60,069 bases of DNA from a virus. The stretch covers positions 1-60,069 of the IMG/VR virus record IMGVR_UViG_3300047557_001236; one strand, given 5' to 3'. The notes below the pieces were generated by a model that made no database searches, was not told the origin of the DNA, and worked only from the letters and a program-made list of their open reading frames with translations. Below are positions 57,993 to 60,069 of the stretch, piece after piece; position 1 is the stretch's first letter, and the number at the start of each line of letters is the position of its first letter. The position numbers and the translations under genes were made by a program.

Positions 57993-58354
57993 ACAGGCTA
58001 CTAACAACAGAAAAACTACGGCAAGAAGTAGACGAAATATGGACAAAAACCCAAGCCTATGAAAAAGGCTACCAAGAAGGAAAGGAATACCAAATGAGTG
58101 AACCAAGAGAACCAAGATTTGAAGATGATTTTGATTGCGATACCGACCCTCAAGAACCCATGCCACCCGCATGGTTTGAAACCACTATCGAGGACATTGC
58201 AATCATGAAGTCCCACATCTACGCACAAGAGTATGACCCACACGCAGGCAGGGTCGTGCAAAAGGGCAATTACGCAGAAATCAAGGAAGCATACAAGGCG
58301 GGCTTTCTTGATGGCTTTACCCACCGCCTAACACAACTTAACACAGGAGAATAA
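57989..58354 (+). CDS. Early hypothetical protein with acidic middle
   Basis: A 121-residue protein, MNRLLTTEKLRQEVDEIWTK, then AYEKGYQEGKEYQMSEPREP, a strongly acidic stretch (FEDDFDCDTDPQEP), and a helical end KEAYKAGFLDGFTHRLTQLN. It couples to the zinc-finger gene by ATGA. The AYKAGFxDGF element is found in small phage proteins of unknown role. No enzyme motif. Confidence 0.68.
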   Translation: MNRLLTTEKLRQEVDEIWTKTQAYEKGYQEGKEYQMSEPREPRFEDDFDCDTDPQEPMPPAWFETTIEDIAIMKSHIYAQEYDPHAGRVVQKGNYAEIKEAYKAGFLDGFTHRLTQLNTGE

Positions 58355-58356
58355 GT

Positions 58357-58539
58357 ATGACTACCTTCACAACCGAAGACCGCATCAATGCGGAAAAAAC
58401 TCAAGAACTTCAAGCCGAGATACGCAATCTCAAGATCGAACTCAAGCACCAAAAAGAACGGGTCGAGAATTGGAAAGCGGCATACGACAAAGTCATGGAC
58501 TACAACAAGAAACTCCTCGCAAAGGGGTGTGACAAATGA
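58357..58539 (+). CDS. Small coiled-coil early protein
   Basis: A 60-residue coiled coil: TEDRINAEKTQELQAEIRNL, KIELKHQKERVENWKAAYDK, ending NKKLLAKGCDK. Heptad-like spacing of Leu/Ile and charged residues is clear. Preceded by GGAGAATAAGT, overlapping the next gene by ATGA. Possible oligomerisation partner; unknown role. Confidence 0.68.
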   Translation: MTTFTTEDRINAEKTQELQAEIRNLKIELKHQKERVENWKAAYDKVMDYNKKLLAKGCDK

Positions 58540-58625
58540 AGTCGTTTTTGCAGATAGGGTTATTCCTACTCATGATCGCCGTATGCGTAGTCTTGTGGTC
58601 AATCAAGTTGGAGTATGGGTTATGA
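58536..58625 (+). CDS. Tiny single-span membrane protein
   Basis: A 29-residue ORF, MKSFLQIGLFLLMIAVCVVL plus WSIKLEYGL. Almost entirely one transmembrane helix. Its start overlaps the preceding stop and its stop overlaps the next start (both ATGA), which argues that it is real. Function unknown. Confidence 0.58.
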   Translation: MKSFLQIGLFLLMIAVCVVLWSIKLEYGL

Positions 58626-58807
58626 CTGAATACTACAAGGGACAACGCATTAGTGAGTTGTTGGGTGAGATTGACAGGCTGACCAAGATATTGGACACCT
58701 TCAAATTCGAGACCCTAAACCAAGCCGAGCAAGACCATGTGACCAAAGCGTTCTCGCAAATGGCAATCATGAAAGCCAAACTCACCGCATTACAGGGGGA
58801 GAAATGA
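58622..58807 (+). CDS. Small helical early protein
   Basis: A 61-residue protein: MTEYYKGQRISELLGEIDRL, TKILDTFKFETLNQAEQDHV and a basic helical end (FSQMAIMKAKLTALQGEK). A longer frame extends upstream, but the ATG at 58622 is coupled by ATGA to the membrane ORF, so it is the likely start. Function not recognised. Confidence 0.65.
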   Translation: MTEYYKGQRISELLGEIDRLTKILDTFKFETLNQAEQDHVTKAFSQMAIMKAKLTALQGEK

Positions 58808-59052
58808 ACTCTATGCGTTTAGCCAAGCGAAGGTATCAGATGGAAATGCTGTTAGTTGACGCACTACCAGATGAGCCACCGAGCCCTCAAACTATTCTCG
58901 AGAAAGCCGTGAGTAGGGCAATCGAGGACTTGCAACAGGCTCAAGCAAGGGGTATCAATCGCCGACACAAAGACATATTGATTTGGAAGGCGTGTTTTGA
59001 TTTACGACAAGCATTGGAGAAAGCAAATGAAACAAAGAAAAATAGTAGTTGA
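58804..59052 (+). CDS. Small early hypothetical protein
   Basis: An 82-residue basic protein, MNSMRLAKRRYQMEMLLVDA, then helices ILEKAVSRAIEDLQQAQARG and KDILIWKACFDLRQALEKAN. Predicted helix bundle with no conserved catalytic residues. Preceded by a GGGGAG site and coupled by ATGA to the previous gene; its 3' end overlaps the next gene by 26 nt. Confidence 0.65.
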   Translation: MNSMRLAKRRYQMEMLLVDALPDEPPSPQTILEKAVSRAIEDLQQAQARGINRRHKDILIWKACFDLRQALEKANETKKNSS

Positions 59053-59287
59053 AGGCTTAGACATGACCACATATACAGGGACAGAAGACCCATACCATGT
59101 GGTAGGTAGAACTTATCGAACCACAAGCGAGGCATTTAGAGATGCAGAGTATGCGTGTGCCATAGAAAAGCACACCTCAGACTTTCGCCATGCAGTTAGA
59201 TGGTTCTCGGACTTTTTTGTAGCACTATCGTTGGGGAGTATAGCCATATCCCTGCCGATATTCCTTCTTTTATGGCTAACCAAGTAA
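59027..59287 (+). CDS. Small protein with C-terminal membrane span
   Basis: An 86-residue protein. ATG 59027 is preferred because TTGGAG lies nine bases upstream. The polar part (MKQRKIVVEGLDMTTYTGTE, DPYHVVGRTYRTTSEAFRDA) is followed by a hydrophobic tail (FFVALSLGSIAISLPIFLLL, then WLTK), so it is probably a tail-anchored inner-membrane protein. Not recognised. Confidence 0.65.
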   Translation: MKQRKIVVEGLDMTTYTGTEDPYHVVGRTYRTTSEAFRDAEYACAIEKHTSDFRHAVRWFSDFFVALSLGSIAISLPIFLLLWLTK

Positions 59288-59344
59288 TGCACAAATCAAG
59301 GCTTAGTCTTGAAATGTGTTCTTTTAACTAACCAAGGAGTAATT

Positions 59345-59863
59345 ATGAATCAAGAAGCAAATGCAGTATTAGAAAAAGCGAAGTCTAACTTATCATCACC
59401 TGACTTCAAAACCATGTCCATCATGGAATCCACCAAGTGGTGTGTAGAGCGTGGTTATGACAAGCCTGCGGACATCTCAAGTATCACAGGCAAAAAAGCG
59501 GGGGTTATCAGCACCGCCTTGTGGAAGATCCGCAACCCCAAGAGGGTCAAGGTTCTAGCCCGTCGTGCCGCTAAGAAAAAAGCGGCGGCTAAGAAAGGTA
59601 GCCCTGCCGTTATGAAGACCAAGAAACCCAAGGTCAAGAACGGCTACTACGAAGATGGTATGGAGACCCCATTCCTTGATGCTTTGAACCGCAGAGGTGT
59701 TTTCCCTGAGTTTGTAAAACCAAAGAGTTTGGAACTAGCAACGGAGTGGCTTGGTGAAACCAAAACCACCACGATTCACAACGAACTCATTGCAGAAAAC
59801 CGCAGGCTCAAGGTTTTGGTCGAGCACTACGAGTCCTTACTTTTTGGTAAGGGAGGCAAGTGA
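59345..59863 (+). CDS. Early DNA-binding-like protein with Lys/Ala-rich linker
   Basis: A 172-residue protein starting MNQEANAVLEKAKSNLSSPD at ATG 59345 (AAGGAG upstream). Residues 20-70 contain a helix-turn-helix-like segment (YDKPADISSITGKKAGVIST, ALWKIRNPKRVKVLARRAAK), where IxxxTGKKxGVISTALWKI resembles a recognition helix. A histone-like Lys/Ala linker follows (KKKAAAKKGSPAVMKTKKPK), then a C-terminal helix pair with a Leu-rich coil (ELIAENRRLKVLVEHYESLL). A regulator or origin-binding role is possible. Confidence 0.68.
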   Translation: MNQEANAVLEKAKSNLSSPDFKTMSIMESTKWCVERGYDKPADISSITGKKAGVISTALWKIRNPKRVKVLARRAAKKKAAAKKGSPAVMKTKKPKVKNGYYEDGMETPFLDALNRRGVFPEFVKPKSLELATEWLGETKTTTIHNELIAENRRLKVLVEHYESLLFGKGGK

Positions 59864-60069
59864 TGTATAGATCCTCGATGTATAACTCAGCAAGATTGCC
59901 GAGTATCGCCAATTACGACATGGCTAAGAGGATCTACCAAGAGGCTCGACCCATTCGTGGGCGATACCCCGAGGAGAGACCGCTTGGTAAGAACCGCAGA
60001 TACTCATGGATGCAAATTCATGAACGGGTAAGAAGCATAGAGTCTGAAGGTAATCCCGTAGGCGAGTAT
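59863..60069 (+). CDS. Start of a small phage protein cut by the window end (partial)
   Basis: Sixty-nine codons are open to the last base. ATG 59863 overlaps the preceding TGA. The sequence MYRSSMYNSARLPSIANYDM, AKRIYQEARPIRGRYPEERP and LGKNRRYSWMQIHERVRSIE has the NYxxAKRxY...PIRGR.PE.RPLG.RR pattern of a phage family of unknown function that normally continues past this point. So the window ends inside a gene. Confidence 0.72.
   Translation, partial: MYRSSMYNSARLPSIANYDMAKRIYQEARPIRGRYPEERPLGKNRRYSWMQIHERVRSIESEGNPVGEY

Noticed and set aside
1-60069. Lysogeny genes (integrase, CI-type repressor, attachment site)
   Set aside because: None was recognised in either strand; the only HTH protein is small and inside the replication operon.
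1-60069. CRISPR array
   Set aside because: The repeat arrays seen are coding repeats or clustered short iterons with irregular spacing, not regular repeat-spacer units.

Overview
The window is most of the genome of a tailed bacteriophage (Caudoviricetes). The evidence is a P22-type portal, large terminase, HK97-type capsid protein, head-tail adaptors, tail-fibre genes and a GH19 endolysin. There is no tape-measure, tail-tube or sheath gene, and there is a 2,239-residue protein of internal-virion type, so a short-tailed (podovirus) particle is the best inference. Genes carry ordinary AGGAG-type ribosome binding sites and the two clear promoters are sigma70-like. No phage RNA polymerase, integrase or CI-type repressor is visible, so host RNA polymerase probably transcribes everything and a lytic life style is likely. 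The host is probably a Gram-negative, perhaps aquatic, bacterium; this is inference. Both window ends lie inside genes.

Layout. (1) 1-14,303, + strand: replication and metabolism. It holds a family A DNA polymerase, two nuclease-like proteins, many very small genes, a sugar/methyl cassette (two methyltransferases and two glycosyltransferases), an HNH protein, an SNF2-type helicase, an ssDNA-binding-like protein, a small HTH protein, a folded RNA/terminator and a primase-helicase fusion. Most genes overlap by ATGA, so translation is coupled. (2) 14,304-14,386: convergent boundary with an intrinsic terminator. (3) 14,387-55,342, - strand: the late region, transcribed from the terminase end: small and large terminase, portal, a GroES-like protein, scaffold, decoration and capsid, small Lys/Gly-rich proteins, adaptors, a row of fibre/adhesin genes, lysis genes, a nozzle-like protein, and internal virion proteins. 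A three-gene + strand cassette (45,764-46,937) interrupts it beside the capsid gene. (4) 55,343-56,001: divergent non-coding region next to terminase. (5) 56,002-60,069, + strand: small early genes, split by a 720-bp non-coding hub with tandem terminators, dyads, about a dozen short repeats and a strong promoter.

The right-end + genes and the left-end + genes share strand, style and coupling. If the genome is circular or circularly permuted they form one early arm running through the window ends into the replication genes. The late arm diverges from it at about 55.3-56.0 kb and meets it at 14.3 kb. The 57.0-57.7 kb hub is the best candidate for an origin or master control region. Other points worth checking are a probable +1 frameshift joining two virion ORFs at 21,876, a three-way-junction RNA at 11,232, and a C-terminal peptide tag shared by adjacent small late proteins.
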